A DNA stretch of 64,000 nucleotides from Zeus faber (Eukaryota; Chordata; Actinopteri; Zeiformes; Zeidae). Where the stretch lies: positions 34,021,236 to 34,085,235 of the forward strand of contig OY482849.1 in the NCBI GenBank assembly GCA_960531495.1, given 5' to 3'. Shown in pieces: positions 22,801 to 37,541 of the stretch. The first letter of the stretch is position 1; the number at the start of each line of letters is the position of its first letter. Below the pieces are notes generated by a model that searched no databases, was not told where the DNA came from, and saw nothing but the letters and a program-made list of their open reading frames with translations. Made by a program: the position numbers and the translations under genes.

Positions 22801-25035
22801 CGCTGGGAGGTGGATGTCACGCTGAAGCATAAAATACAAAACAATGAATTTGGTCCACGAGCAGAATGAGGAAGTAATCCAGGGAATGTGAGGAATCCCG
22901 GTTGGATGGATGGAGGAAAAGTCCACAAGTTGGTTCTATATCACAATTTTACAGTTTTAGTCGTTGATAAATACTGACGCATGTATGAATCAGGTATGTT
23001 GTTCTTCCATTCCCACAAATTTACAATTCAATTAAAGTAATATCAATTGTACACGGCGAGAGGAAAATGAAACTAAAAATGAATCACCAGTTATCAATGG
23101 AATAATTTCAAAACCAGCATGGAAGGCAATGATATATCAATCCTAAAAATCCAAATAATATTTTGATATTTTGCTTGCAGTTTCAAGTTAAAATCCTCTT
23201 TAAATGCTTTTTCATGTTTTAATTTAGCGAATATTAGGAGAGTCTGCCATCCACCTTTGCAAATCAGCGGATGGCAGATCTGGAAGGGCAACATCTCATT
23301 TGAAAATCTGAACTGATTTAAGAACAAAACTTCACTGCATCCAACCTCTTCACAATGCTCATCTGCCTCTACTGATGAGGGCAGTTAACAAGTTAATGCA
23401 TCATGCCAGGTAATAAAGCCAACTAAAGACAACAAATCAAGAAGCACGCAAACAATGGAATTGCTGCTCAGATTCGACATGACGGTTTAAAGTTCAATCC
23501 ATTTCAAGCCTCTGTCATTGTCACTGTATTACAGCACTGCATTCAGGTGTGTTGGGATGATGCTTTGTGGTGAATGGAAGCAGGACATGTATAGAGAAGG
23601 ACTTACCTTTACCTTACCTGGGATAATACAATGACATGAAGGCCAGCATGAGATAGCAATGATCTGCAACATCCACTTAAGACTTTTATATGCGGTGGCC
23701 GGTGTGATGCCCACATGGGGGCAAGTGGCGTCTGAGTCCGATTCATAAGCGAAGTCTGCAGAGGTCTAATGCCTCCAGTGGCTGGTTTAAGAACAGTAAT
23801 GAACCCACCCCAATCGTAAGTGGATGAGTAGATGATCAATGGAGAGCATAACAGACTTTGGTATGGAACAACACAGGGAGAAACATGGTTTGCCTCGGTG
23901 TGCTCACTTCAGCCGGTTCACTTCGCATTGATTGATCGTACCGCCGTTGTTTTGCATTGAATCGTTGCAGCATTATAAGTGCTTTAGAAATCAATATTGC
24001 ACTCCTTTAAAAAGGGTATCAAAATGTATTGTTATATGGTTTATTAAACTATTGAATTATCATAACAAATGACATTTTAAATACAGGGCACCACTTCCAA
24101 TTCAGGAAGAGTAGAAAATAAACAAAAATAATTATTACTGATCAGTCTCATAAGAATTGGAGTTCTTGGTCTGATACATTTTCTCTTGTCCTAAATTTCT
24201 AATGAACACAAACAGAATAACTTATTTCGATAAATGGGATTCATTTTATTATGCTAAATAATTGAATAAAATGAAATAATAGTAAAACATATGAAAAATG
24301 AAATGATAGTAAAAAATATAAAAGAAAAGAAGCAAATTAATACAGGATTTAATATAGTAACAAAGCTTTGATTCAGGGACAATAATGAGGTAGAAAATTA
24401 TGTGACTACATCAAAAATAATAATGGCGAGATGCACGCAAAGGGCAATTAACTTCTCTAAGGAGGGGAATTAACTTAATTCGACATCAACTCGTATAATT
24501 TGTCTTGCAGAGTCAGGTGGAGAGTTTTAGCTGATTTTCCCAAAAGCTTGGAGAAAGTGTCGTCTCTGCAAGTTGCGTTTTTTTAAATCTCAATGAGGAA
24601 ACTGAGGAACATAAATACATGATCTAAAATAAAAACACTATTTTTGTTTTGTTTGGAGAAATGGGTGGGGTTTGGAGAAGCAGCGCAAATTGAGAGGAGA
24701 GGAGACATTACAGTGGTCGTGTGGCCTTTACACTGATTGTAGGGTAGAGATCTGTACACATGTGGTTAGGGCCTAGCAGGACCTGTCTGAGCTGTTTTGG
24801 CCTCAAGTCAGGAGAAGCCCTCGCAGTAATTTCATAGATGATAATCCAACCACAACTCGGGTGTGTTTCGAGAGTCTCAGGGGGGTTTTCTGAACAAACT
24901 CTGTCTATATTCTGCTGCGCGCCTCTGCTCTTCAGGCCAAAGACATGAAGTCTACTCTCAGTGTCCACACCAAAGGAAGGAAGTCAAACATCCTGACTAT
25001 CTTTTTGACCTACCTGGTGTTTATTGTAATAACTT
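22801..25035. other. 5' flank of the odorant receptor; unassigned
   Basis: Over 2 kb of AT-rich sequence with no recognisable gene, RNA or repeat family. The receptor promoter should lie just above 22800 on the minus strand; I cannot identify elements in it with confidence. Confidence 0.4.
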
Positions 25036-25632
25036 AAGGTGCTTTCACACATGCACTCCAACCCTGAAATGATACGGACATTACCCTGAGGAGCTGTAGC
25101 CAACCCTAGTGCAAAGTCTGTGTAATGTCCTATTGAGTGGTATGTGTGAACAGAGCAGGTAATTGTCTGGAACATTCACAGCGAGCGAGTGGGCATGATG
25201 ATGACGTCTATCATCATACGCCAGTTATTTACCTTTGTATGGATCTTTGTACGCGGAGCATAGCTGCTGAGTACTCCCTTCTGCTTTCCTTTATATTCCT
25301 TTGCACTCTTTCATAATATTTCAGGTACATCCCAAAACATGGAGTATCAGCGCAAAAAAAGCCACAACTACTAATAAGTTGACAGCCTCATCCGCCATCT
25401 TGGATGTGCTGTAAAACTCTGCAGCGTCACTGAATCACGTCCTGCCTTCTGCACGCTCTAACCAGGCTCGGCCCTCGTCTAAACCAAACTGAGTATTTTT
25501 ATGTAGTGTGAACACGTCTCACACGGACAATCTCCAGTTGTGTGCTACATGTGTGAAAGGGCAACTCCCGCCAATGTGCAGACCTGATTATCTGGACATT
25601 GTACGGAGTTCATGTGTGAATGCAGCTTTCGT
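25036..25632. mobile_element. MITE-like element with degenerate inverted ends
   Basis: The left end AGGTGCTTTCACACATGCACTC and the reverse complement of the right end differ at only a few of about 22 positions. TGTGTGAA motifs recur inside. No coding capacity. Boundaries approximate. Confidence 0.5.
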
Positions 25633-25915
25633 AATGCTGTACATTGCGATAATTCACAATTGTAATTTAAACTCCATTTACCCAAACCAATAACTTATCC
25701 TGTGTATAGAATCACATTTGTACATTCTAAGTATTGTCTCACTGGGCGTCAATGCAGTCCAATGGAGATTGCAAACAAGACAGGAAACATGACGGCTGCA
25801 CGTGTCCCAGTTTTTCAACGTTCTTTAAATAACAGTAAATATCACATTTTATTTTAAACTGCTTTTTGTAATTACCACAGTACATCCAGAGCAGTAGGTT
25901 TCCTTCAAAAGGGTG
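25633..25915. other. unassigned spacer
   Basis: No feature seen between the MITE-like element and the TACTC satellite. Confidence 0.4.
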
Positions 25916-27240
25916 TCTACTCTTGCTCTACTCTACTGTACTCTACTGTACTCTTACTCTACTGTACTCTACTCTTACTCGACTCTTCTCTACTCTACTC
26001 TACTCTTACTCTACTCTACCCTAATCTCTCTATCTCTGCTCCACTCTGCTCCACGCTACTATATTCTTCCCTACCCCTACCTCTACTCTACCTCTACTCT
26101 AACTCCACTGTACTCTGCTCTACTTCCACTCTTCTCTACTCAACCTCTACTCTTACTCCACCGTACTCTTCTCGAACTCCACTGTACTCAACTCTACCTC
26201 CACTCTAACTCCACTGTACTCTACTCTACCTCTACTCTCACTCCACTGTACGCTTCTCTAACTCCACTCTACTCTACCTCCACTCTAACTCCACTGTACT
26301 CTGCTCTAAATCCACTGTACTCAGCTCTACCTCTACTCTAACTCCAATGTACTCTACTCCAACTCCACTGTACTCTAACTCCACTCTGCTTTACTCTACT
26401 CTACTCTACTCTAATCTACCTCTACTCTCACTCCACTGTACGCTACTCTAACTCCACTGTACTCTACTCTAACTCCACTCTACTCTGCTCCACTCCACTC
26501 TACACTACCTCCACTCTAACTCCAATGTACTCTACTCCAACTCCACTGTACTCTACTCTACCTCTACTCTCACTCCACCGTACGCTACTCTAACTCCACT
26601 GTACTCTACTCTATCTCAACTCTTACTCCACTGTACTCGACTCTACCTCCACTCTACACTCTGCTCTACTCTGCTCCACTCTGCTCTACCTCTACTCTAC
26701 AATATTCTTCCCTACATCTACCTCTACTCTAACTCCACTGTACTCTACTCTACCTTCCCTCTACTCAACTCTACCTCCACTCTAACTCCACTCTAACCCC
26801 ATTATACTCTACTCTAACTCCACTCTACTCCACTCCACCCTGCTCACCTCTGCGCTACCTCCTCTCTACTATATTCTTCCCAACCTCTACTCTACTCTAT
26901 TCTACTCTACTCTACTCTACCTCTACCTCGACTCTACTCTACTCTACTCTACTCTACTCTACTCTACTCTACTCTATCACTACTTTACTCTACTCCAACT
27001 CCACTGTCCTCTGCTCTACTGCCACTCTACTCAACTCTACCTCTACTCTAACTCCACTGTACTGTACTCTACCTCTACTCTAACCCCATTGTACTCTACT
27101 CTAACCCCACTGTACTCTACTCGACTCTACGCTCACTCTACTCTACTCTACTCGACTCTACTCTCACTCTACCCTTCCTCTACTCTAACTTCACTGTACT
27201 CTACTCTAGCTCGACCCTACCATGCCTCGACTCTACTACT
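25916..27240. repeat. TACTC pentanucleotide satellite
   Basis: About 1.3 kb of CTACTCTACTC tracts interspersed with a higher-order unit of the type CTCTAACTCCACTGTACTCTA. Purest near 26920-26975. The open frames through it (Tyr/Ser/Thr/Leu-rich) are artefacts. Confidence 0.95.
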
Positions 27241-27402
27241 TATATTCCTCTACACTACCACTGTAGGGAAGTAATGAGAAATTCCTCCATTTTACTCAAT
27301 AACTGGATGAAAATATATGATTTGATTGTTTAATGTGTTGGTAAAAAGATGCAATATGTTATAAAACTCCATTATTTCATATATTTGGCTTTGATCCCAA
27401 CG

Positions 27403-27450
<48 letters not shown>

Positions 27451-27773
27451 ACACACACACTCACACACACACACACACACACTCACACACACACACACTC
27501 ACACACACACACACACTCACACACACACACACTCACACACACTCACACTCACACACACTCACACACACTCTCACACACACACACACACACACTCACACAC
27601 ACTCACACACACACACACACTCACACACACACACACACACTCACACACACACACACTCACACACACACTCACACACACTCACACACACACTCACACACAC
27701 ACACACTCACACACACACACACTCACACACACACACACACACACTCACACACACACACACTCACACACACACT

Positions 27774-27813
<40 letters not shown>

Positions 27814-27838
27814 CACTCACACACACTCACACACACAC

Positions 27839-27872
<34 letters not shown>

Positions 27873-27952
27873 ACACACACACTCACACACACACACACTC
27901 ACACACACTCACACACACACACACTCACACACACACACACTCACACACCCTC
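27403..27952. repeat. (CA)n array with periodic CT interruptions
   Basis: About 550 bp of CACACA punctuated by CACTCACAC every 10-24 bases, so the interruptions themselves form a higher-order repeat. The His/Thr frame of 214 codons through it is an artefact. Confidence 0.95.
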
Positions 27953-28825
27953 TCAGGGATCTATCAGGTTGCCCTGCAGAGAGATGGGACTAAAGGTCAC
28001 AGGCCTTATTAGTGCAAAGCTGCTGCTCGCGGCTGTTTGATGCTCTCGCTGCTAATGAGTGTGTGTTGGAAAATAATATCAATGTTCCACAGAGAATTGT
28101 CATTAATGACGTGTGGAAAACAGTGATGGTCATTGTTATGATAACAATGATGCTCTTTAGATGCACCAACCACTCTACCCCAGGGGCGATACGCCTCTTT
28201 AATCACTCATATCAAAATATCAAACTCACAATATCAAAGCGATACAACATAGTCAGACTCCAAATGAGCCATGAGGCCTTGGGAGTCCACCGCTCTGTGG
28301 AGTTCACCGCTCAGGAAGGACGGCACTTTCAAAACCTCATGATTGTCGGCTGAATCACGGTTCTTCCACCAGGAGTTTTCCCAATTCAAATATCATTTGT
28401 TACCATCTTTAAACGTTTCTTTGTCATCAACATTAATCTTTTATACTTTGCAGTCGTCCAAGTTTGAACCGTTTGTGGTTAAAATCAATAAAGTCTCGTT
28501 GAATCATTCTAGTCGATCGTAAATGCCATCCACCATTTAGAGTGAAGATTAGGTTTTAAAATGAAAAATAGAGAAAAAAAAGACAAGATCATTTCTGTTG
28601 AAGAACAGAGACGTGATGTGCACTCACCACTCTGGGTTAGATAATGTAAGAAACCACTTCAAGATAAGATAACACTTAATTGAAAAAAATGTAGGTTCTG
28701 GAAAGTTTTGGAAAGTTTGAATGCTTCGTCATAAAGTTGTAGAAGGATTCAAATGTACCTGGATGAGATGTTAAATTGTATAGATATTATATATTAAAAA
28801 TGAATATCATGACACCAGATCGCTG
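27953..28825. other. unassigned sequence
   Basis: No gene or clear repeat recognised. One 113-codon frame (28012-28353) has no known protein features. Confidence 0.45.
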
Positions 28826-30205
<1,380 letters not shown>

Positions 30206-30278
30206 ACACCAACACACATACACACGCACACACACACATATACAGTATATACCGTGTATAAACATCAACACACATGCA

Positions 30279-30318
<40 letters not shown>

Positions 30319-30425
30319 ATATATTCACCAACACACATACATACACACACTCACGCATTCACACAGATACAGTATATATACATCAACACACACACACACA
30401 CACCCACACACACACACACACACTC
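30206..30425. repeat. (CA)n-rich region with repeated CAGTATATA units
   Basis: CA tracts alternate with units containing CAGTATATA and CAACACACA (30197, 30242, 30315, 30370), giving an irregular higher-order repeat. Flanks the second Tc1 copy. Confidence 0.9.
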
Positions 30426-30475
30426 TTCATGCTGATGGTGTGAAGGAGGCCTTGATGTGTTTCAAACCACAAGCT

Positions 30476-31592
30476 GTTGGAAGCAGGAAAAATGGGCAAA
30501 CGTAGGATCTGAGCAACTTTGACAAGGGCCAAATTGTGATGGCAAGACGACTGGGTCAGAGCATCTCCAAAACGGTACCGACCAAACGTGGTCTAAGGAA
30601 GGACAACCAGTGAACCAGCGACAGGGTCATGGGCGCCCAAGGGTCATTGATGTGTGTGGGGAGTGAAGTCTAGCCGGTCACAACAAAAATACTCAAATGT
30701 GCCTAATCGACAAGAGGTGAGGTTATAGAATAGTATTAGTTGTCCGTGTTGTATTAAATATACATTTAGATCCTCCTAAATGAAACTAACCCTAACCTAC
30801 CTCCAGTACTTACCTGAGTGATGCTCTTTACCGCGAGTACCCTTTGCACAATGACATGGTCTGCACACCAGTTCCAGATTGAGGCCGGGCTTTGGCCAAG
30901 AAGGAAGCCTGGTCAAGGGATGTCTTCATTTAAAGGCCGCCGTCATTTTATTTTCCCATACCAATGCTGCTCGAGACTGTGCAAAGTGTTTCGACTGCAG
31001 CACATTTAATTTTTTACCATGGTATCGGTATCGACAAATTCGGTATCAAGAATGGTGGAATTGCATTGTTGAAAATTTAGACTTCATACTTTGTAATATG
31101 GTACCATTTTCCTCCTGCCTGGACATAACCATTGACCAATGGTGGACTGCGGTCATGATTGGACATACGTGGTCAGCGGTAGGGCTGTCCCAATCATTAC
31201 AATTTATGCCACAGAAGAGATTCTGTAGCACAAATAGGTGAAAAAGTTAATGCTGCTATGATAGAAACGTGTCAGAACACACAGTGCATCACAGCTTGAT
31301 GTGTATGGGGCTGTGTAGCCACAGAGCAGTCAGAGTGTCCATGCTGACCCCTGTCCACCTCTGAAAGCTCCTACAATGGACACGTGAGCGTCACAACTGG
31401 ATCACAGAGGAATGTAAGAAGGTGGCCCGCTCTGATGAATCACGTTTTCTTCTACATCATGTGGATGGGCGGGGTTAGGTTCCGATGCAATGGAGCATCT
31501 GTGGGATGTGCTGGAACAACAAGCCCGATCCATGGGGGCCCCACCTCGCACCTTCCAGGACTTAAAGGATCTGCTGCTAACGCAGCTTTCCA
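30476..31592 (+). mobile_element. Tc1-like transposon, deleted copy 2 with an insert
   Basis: Same family as 21567-22300. The left part has GGAAGCAGGAAAAATGGGCAA, GACAAGGGCCAAATTGTGAT and CAGGGTCATGGGCGCCCAAG. About 500 bp of unrelated sequence (about 30680-31185) follows, then the transposase resumes through CACAGTGCATCACAGCTTGA and GATGAATCACGTTTTCTTCT. It then uses the same internal deletion junction as copy 1 and continues with the ACAACAAGCCCGATCCATGG block to about 31592. Many frame breaks; inactive. Confidence 0.85.
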
Positions 31593-32376
31593 GTAATCCA
31601 CTGGTGATCAGGTCTCAGTTCCCCTCTACAGTCCCATACAGATACTTATAGGGGCAGGTGGTAAAAAGAAGAAAATGCACATGGACCCCCAACTCCGGTT
31701 CTAGGCATTTTCTGCTTTGGGCAAACGGAGCAGCACAGCGGAGCCGCTGTGCATTGTAGCTGCGCTGAGGTTCAAGGTTCGTGAGGACTTCCTCATGAAT
31801 ATAAACTGCCCAGACAATCCTCTACCTCGATACCCATTAATTTAAAATAAAAATAATAAAGCACGCCTGATAAAATGGGCACCGTGGTGGCCATGTGCAG
31901 GTATCTGATGCTCAATATGCAAATCTTGTGATACTATAGCAATATATAATATCATCTCATAGAGAGAATGCAGATTCTGCGATTGAATAAAAAAGTTGAT
32001 AAAAAGATTTTTTATATGTTACACACGCTGCCCCCGAGTGAGACCGGTGCTCCGGCCCTGTCCGCGGTGCGCTGCGCGAGGCATGTGCTGCTGGCAGAGC
32101 CCAGAACTCCTGTAGAGGCAAGACAGAGCCTCTTCCAGAATAATGCGTCCGTTTGTATTATCTTTAACCTTTTTTTAAATCGAACGAGCATAAACCTGTG
32201 CAACCCTCCGTGTATGTAATCTATGTGCAAAACATTTTTATAAAAAATACATATCTGCTGAAACACTGCATATTTTTGGAATGTTAATTCAGATTCTAAC
32301 AATTACAAGGACTGAAGTGAAATCAGTTAATCTTGTGTGATTCGAGGGTTTTCTTTTTGCAATTCAATAGTCAAGT
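31593..32376. other. unassigned sequence
   Basis: Contains a modestly GC-rich patch at 31690-31790 and 32030-32110. No gene recognised. Confidence 0.4.
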
Positions 32377-32932
32377 TGTCAGGGTTCGCCCGGGTCCTAC
32401 CGGCATCGGCCACTAGATGCCGCCACTACTGCCTTTTCAAGGTTGCTCTGCTTCACCTATTTCTGTTCCTGATTACCCTGCCTCATTAGGTTATATGTTT
32501 CACCTGTGTCTCGTTTGGTCGTCCCTATTTAGACCCTGTCGTTTGTGTCCTCGGGCGCTCAGTCTTGAGTTTGTCTAACCTCATGACAACGCTCTTGTTC
32601 CAAGCTCCTGAGACTGCTTATTTGTTTTTGCCCAGTTTTTTGTACTTGTTTTGAGTAAACCTCTATTTTTACATTTAGTCATTTATTAGACGCTTTTATC
32701 CAAAGCGACTTACAACTGTTCAAACACCGACGGACGCAGCCATCAGGAGCAATTAGGGGTTAAGTGTCTTGCTCAAGGACACTACAGCATGCTAGCAGGA
32801 GGAGCCTGGGATCCAACCAGCAACCTTTAGATCACTAGACCACCAGCTCTACCCCCTGAGCAACCATCCCCCCATTTTTGCCGCCTCTGCCTTGTTCTCT
32901 GCACCTGGGTTCACTCAGCATACCTCCTAACA
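32377..32932 (+). mobile_element. solo LTR (gypsy type), copy A, with nested SINE
   Basis: Starts TGTCAGGGTTCGCCCGGGT and ends TACCTCCTAACA (TG...CA). Without the nested SINE it is about 347 bp and matches, throughout, the reverse complement of 53337-53686, at roughly 85-90% by eye. No internal retrotransposon sequence is attached. Flanks CAAGT and TGAGT agree at three of five positions, possibly a decayed target duplication. Confidence 0.85.
32671..32873 (-). mobile_element. tRNA-derived SINE nested in the LTR
   Basis: About 203 bp flanked by ATTTTT on both sides (32665-32670, 32874-32879); the uninterrupted LTR copy B has a single ATTTTT at this place, so this is a true target duplication. 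Read on the minus strand it has a tRNA-like head with A and B boxes (GCTCAGGGGGTAGAGC; GGTTGGATCC) and a tail GTCGCTTTGGATAAAAGCGT. Near-identical to 37077-37293. Confidence 0.9.
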
Positions 32933-33404
32933 TGAGTAAAGATGTTATTCATATCAATTCATGCATCAGTCCATTTCATTTCATCATGACACGTAGGCGT
33001 GGCCGACAGGAAACAAATGTTTACATGTTGACTATATCCAATGTTGTGTTGGTCATACTATACAAAGATTTTATTGTTTGAGTTTAGTGAATAATATTCT
33101 AGGAGTTTCTTCCCACAGATAAGGGTTCAGGGAGGGAGACTGAGTCTTTTTGGCCGTGGTGCGCCAACATGCGATTTATTTATTGCTTTATTGCTTGCGA
33201 TTTATTGTTCAGTGTCTGGCACGCAGGCCATAATTATACATACATCTGAGGATCTATTATCAATGTTGTGAAGAGTCCTCTAGGGCTCAGGAGGATTGGC
33301 GTACCACCCCTGGGCTGCTCATGAGCCGTGTGCCCTTCTCCCTCTGTAAAACAGACAAAACATTAAGAAAACTCCCTGCAATGATATGGTTATATGGTCG
33401 TGGT
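32933..33404. other. unassigned sequence
   Basis: No gene or clear repeat recognised between the solo LTR and the gypsy RT fragment. Confidence 0.4.
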
Positions 33405-33628
33405 TGCGACCTCCGGTTTTATCAAGCTGGGGTCGGACCAGGCCTTCGCCCAAGTGGTACCCCAGATACTGTACCTCGTGTCGTCCAACAGCACACTTCT
33501 TTGGGTTGGCGGTGAGCCCAGCCCGCCTCAGGGACTCCAGTACAGTGCCCACATCCTCCATGTGCCGCTCCCAGGTGTCGCTGTGAATAATGTCATCTAG
33601 GTAGGCCGCGGAATATGCTACATGTGGA
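33405..33628 (-). mobile_element. gypsy-type reverse transcriptase fragment
   Basis: The minus strand reads AYLDDIIHSDTWERHMEDV, then LRRAGLTANPKKCAVGR and EVQYLGYHLGEG. This is the YxDD active-site region and thumb start of a Ty3/gypsy-type RT, with the two aspartates present. It belongs to another family than the element at 39-43.6 kb. Isolated fragment of about 70 codons. Confidence 0.8.
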
Positions 33629-33763
33629 CAAACATCAGCGACGCTTAAGTGCAGCTATGTCCGCCCTCACATTAAGGAAGTGAGCCACACTGTATGCACT
33701 GATTTATCTCCAATAAAATGTATTAAACTAAATTATTTTGTCTTTAATTATATTTTTATGTGT

Positions 33764-33942
33764 CTGTTGTTGCTGCTGTTGCTGCTGTTTCTGTTGATGC
33801 TGTTTTTTCTGTTGTTGCTGCTGTTTGAGTTGTTTCTGTTGTTGTTGCCGTTGCTGTTGTTGCTGTTGTTGCTGCTGCTGTTGTGGCTGTTGTTTCTGCT
33901 GTTGCTGTTGTTGCTGCTGCTGCTTTTGTTGTTGCTGTGGTG
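33764..33942. repeat. TGC/TGT trinucleotide tract
   Basis: Imperfect (TGTTGC)n with TTTCTG interruptions. It directly precedes the tail at 33943-34079, the same arrangement as at 63220-63537. Poly-Leu and poly-Gln frames here are artefacts. Confidence 0.9.
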
Positions 33943-34079
33943 TCAGGGGCATTCTTTTGAAATGACCAGCGGACAACAATGTTCTTTCTTTGATTGTATT
34001 TCTTTGTAAACCGCATTGTGTTGCCCTGGTATGAAATGCTTTTTATAAATAACGTGTGACTTGACTTGACTTGACTTAT
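33943..34079 (+). mobile_element. LINE-like 3' tail ending in TTGAC repeats
   Basis: Matches 63409-63537: CAGGGGCATTCTTTTGAAAT, TGACCAGC, TTTGTAAACCGCATTGTGTT, CCCTGGTATGAAATG, TATAAATAA, then TGACTTGACTTGACTT. A stem-like 3' end plus a short tandem repeat is typical of CR1/L2-clade LINE tails. Confidence 0.7.
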
Positions 34080-34249
34080 ACATTATAACCTGGAGCCACA
34101 ACTATCACAGACCAATCGTGCCACCCTAGACCACCGTGCCCAAATTCACCATCTGCTTACTTCATGCAATTAATACATTTAAAAAACTACTTTCATATCA
34201 ATCCAGTTTTTCTTTAAACTGTTTAAACTAGTTACTGTTTTCAGCAGCT

Positions 34250-34480
34250 GCTGTTACATGTGTAGTCTCCCAAGATTCAGTCTTTGGTCCAAGTTTATTC
34301 TCTCTGCACTTGCTTTCCCTGTTTGTAATATATTGCGTTTTAGTCTCACTCCTATGACGATGACACACAATTGCACCTATTTGCAGCCAGCCGAGGATTA
34401 TTGCAAATTAACCCTCTTTTTCTGTGATCAGCCTTTACTCAAGATCCTAAATTCTTTGTGCCCTCTCTGACTTGTTTTAT
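34250..34480 (+). mobile_element. LINE RT remnant (CR1/L2-like)
   Basis: VSQDSVFGPSLFSLC at 34263-34308 is like the common VPQGSVLGPLLFSLY, and SYDDDTQLHLF near 34351-34383 corresponds to the YADDTQL active site. Both Asp are kept but the spacing and frame between them are broken. May belong to the same insertion as the tail just upstream or to another copy. Confidence 0.55.
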
Positions 34481-34510
34481 AATCCACTCATATCTTTCTT
34501 TCTCTCTTAG

Positions 34511-35446
<936 letters not shown>

Positions 35447-36916
35447 ATACCAATTAGAGAGACTGCACCACTATGCAGAATGTTGGTCCCTGAACTACTG
35501 GTACCAGGTGGGCGGTCCCCGAGCACTGCACTGAGTGCCTTTTCACATCATGGACCCATTAGAGAAACTTCCCAAAGAGTATGTGGAATGTTCAAATTGG
35601 ATAACACCAATGTGTGTTTGTGTGGAGAACAACTTTCTTCCTTTCAGTTTTCTTATTTGAACAACATCATGTTTGTGAGTGTTTTAAAAAACAAATAATC
35701 AATTCATACAGTTTGTGTCTCAGTCGTTAGCAGCTCACTCTGCATTTTTATTTTATTTTTATTTTCCTTCTTTTAATCGTTATTTTTTTTCTTCCTTTGT
35801 TACTGTGCAAGGAGCATATTGCCAGCGATGGCAAACAGAAGGAAGAGAAGGGATGAAGAATTAAAGCCTCTTTATGATTATTATTGAAGATTATTTATTT
35901 AGGTTCTTTTATTCGTTTATTCTTCTGGTTCTTCTTGTGGTTTCTTTGTTTTTTTTGTTTTTCATCCTGGTTTTCTTCTGGATTTTCTTTGGATATTTTT
36001 TTCTTTTTGAATTTTTGGGGGGGTGTTTCTGTGTTTTTCATGGTCTTCTTTCTTCACATTAACATCACCGTGGCGACCAAAGCAGATGTTATGAGCACCC
36101 GGCGACCACATCAAGAACGCAGTGACCAGTGGAAGTGAACAAGAATGTTTGGTGACACCATCGTGTCCATGTCACCGTCAAATTTTGAAATTTTGTTTCT
36201 AAAATCAGTAATTTATCAATTACTTGATAGCATGGAGTGCCCTAAAGTTGCCTTAACATGACCTTTAACCCTTGTTATAGGTTTCAATGTCTAACCAGTG
36301 AATACTTTTTCGGACAGAAATAGCCGGTGCTATAGAAGTGCCCTTCAAATTGTGAGAAATGCATATTTAACCTCCTCATCAAGTACTTATTTCAAGTGGT
36401 CATCAGCTCACTGACTATCATGACAAACTCGACCAGATATTTATACTTGGTTCCATTCAGACCTACTGATAGTGAAATAATCCCTTACGACCGTTACATG
36501 GGCCCTTTTCTCTCTCTCTGAGGTTTATTCAAGTGCTGACCCTTAAGAAAAGGCATCTAAACAGAGGTGGAAGAGGCCCTGGCAGCGAGCACAACCTTCA
36601 GGTAGATGAAGATCAGAGTCAGAAACACAAATGTACTCAGCACACCCTGTGGATTGTTAAATATGACTTAAGATTCAAGATGTTTATTGTCACTCCGGTT
36701 GTATAAGTACACTCTTGTGAAATTCAAATTCAAATGAAAACTGGTTGGGAGGCTCCAATGCATATAATTATAAAAACATGAAATAAAAAGCAACAAGGTA
36801 TAACAGCACTAAAATGTGAAAAAGCAATAAAATGCTGTAGAAGCAATACATGTAAAATGCAGTATAATTGTGCAAATACAATCAATAGTCAGGTATTGCG
36901 TAGATGGTTAGATGCA
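35447..36916. other. unassigned, T-rich sequence
   Basis: 35870-36050 is very T-rich. 36660-36900 (AAGATGTTTATTGTCACTCC, AAAAGCAACAAGGTATAACA) resembles a common fish dispersed repeat read from the minus strand. No gene recognised. Confidence 0.4.
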
Positions 36917-36937
36917 TTGGTGTGTGTGAGTGTGCGT

Positions 36938-37034
<97 letters not shown>
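36917..37034. repeat. (GT)n microsatellite
   Basis: GT tract of about 118 bp with a single CTGTG interruption near its start. Confidence 0.95.
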
Positions 37035-37035
<1 letters not shown>

Positions 37036-37076
37036 ACTTATTTCCATTGGTGCTTGTGTATTAGGTTGATATTATG

Positions 37077-37293
37077 GGATGGGATGGGGATGGTAGCTCA
37101 GGAGGTAGAGCTGGTGGTCTAGTGATGTAAAGGTTGCTGGTTGGATCCCAGGCTCCTCCTGCTAGCATGCTGTAGTGTCCTTGAGCAAGACACTTAACCC
37201 CTAATTGCTCCTGATGGCTGCGTCCGTCGGTGTTTGAACAGTTGTAAGTCGCTTTGGAAAAAAGCGTCTGATCAATGAAATGTAATTGTAAAA
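37077..37293 (+). mobile_element. tRNA-derived SINE
   Basis: Flanked by ATTATG at 37071-37076 and 37294-37299. The head contains A-box TAGCTCAGGAGG and B-box GGTTGGATCC; the body matches the SINE at 32671-32873 almost base for base; the tail has AGTCGCTTTGGAAAAAAGCG and ends in an A-rich stretch. The internal pol III promoter looks usable, but transcription cannot be judged. Confidence 0.88.
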
Positions 37294-37541
37294 ATTATGT
37301 CGTGGCGCCCCTGAGCAGCCGAAAGGGCCCCAAAGCCCCCCTGCCCCCCCCCCCCCCACCCGAGCTGCACAGACCCCCCCACGGCTGCAGGAAAGCCCCG
37401 AGCACCCCGCCCCGCCCCACCCCACCCCACAGAAGACTCCTGGGCCCCCAGAAGGGTAAACGCGTATCGATGATTGTTGACAAATTATATATAGACGGTC
37501 AGTTATACCGAGACTCCTCCACCACACCCTGGTTATTCTGA
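37294..37541 (+). mobile_element. L1 copy A: rearranged start with ORF1 C-terminus
   Basis: The first 160 bp (C-rich, ending GAAGACTCCTGGGCCCCCAG) match the inverted L1 3' region at 46474-46494. They join abruptly, near 37452, to the last codons of L1 ORF1, read as VDKLYIDGQLYRDSSTTPW and a TGA stop. The same ORF1 end is at 59435-59516. So copy A begins with a rearranged junction, not a normal 5' end. Confidence 0.7.

Noticed and set aside
25913..26341. 142-codon Tyr/Leu/Ser/Thr-rich frame
   Set aside because: Translation of the TACTC satellite.
27349..27993. 214-codon His/Thr-rich frame
   Set aside because: Translation of the CA microsatellite.
33680..34016. Poly-Leu, poly-Gln and poly-Thr frames
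   Set aside because: Translation of the TGC/TGT trinucleotide tract.
37083..37155. A true tRNA gene
   Set aside because: The A and B boxes belong to a SINE head; the sequence does not fold as a complete tRNA with a proper acceptor stem and is repeated at 32800-32873.
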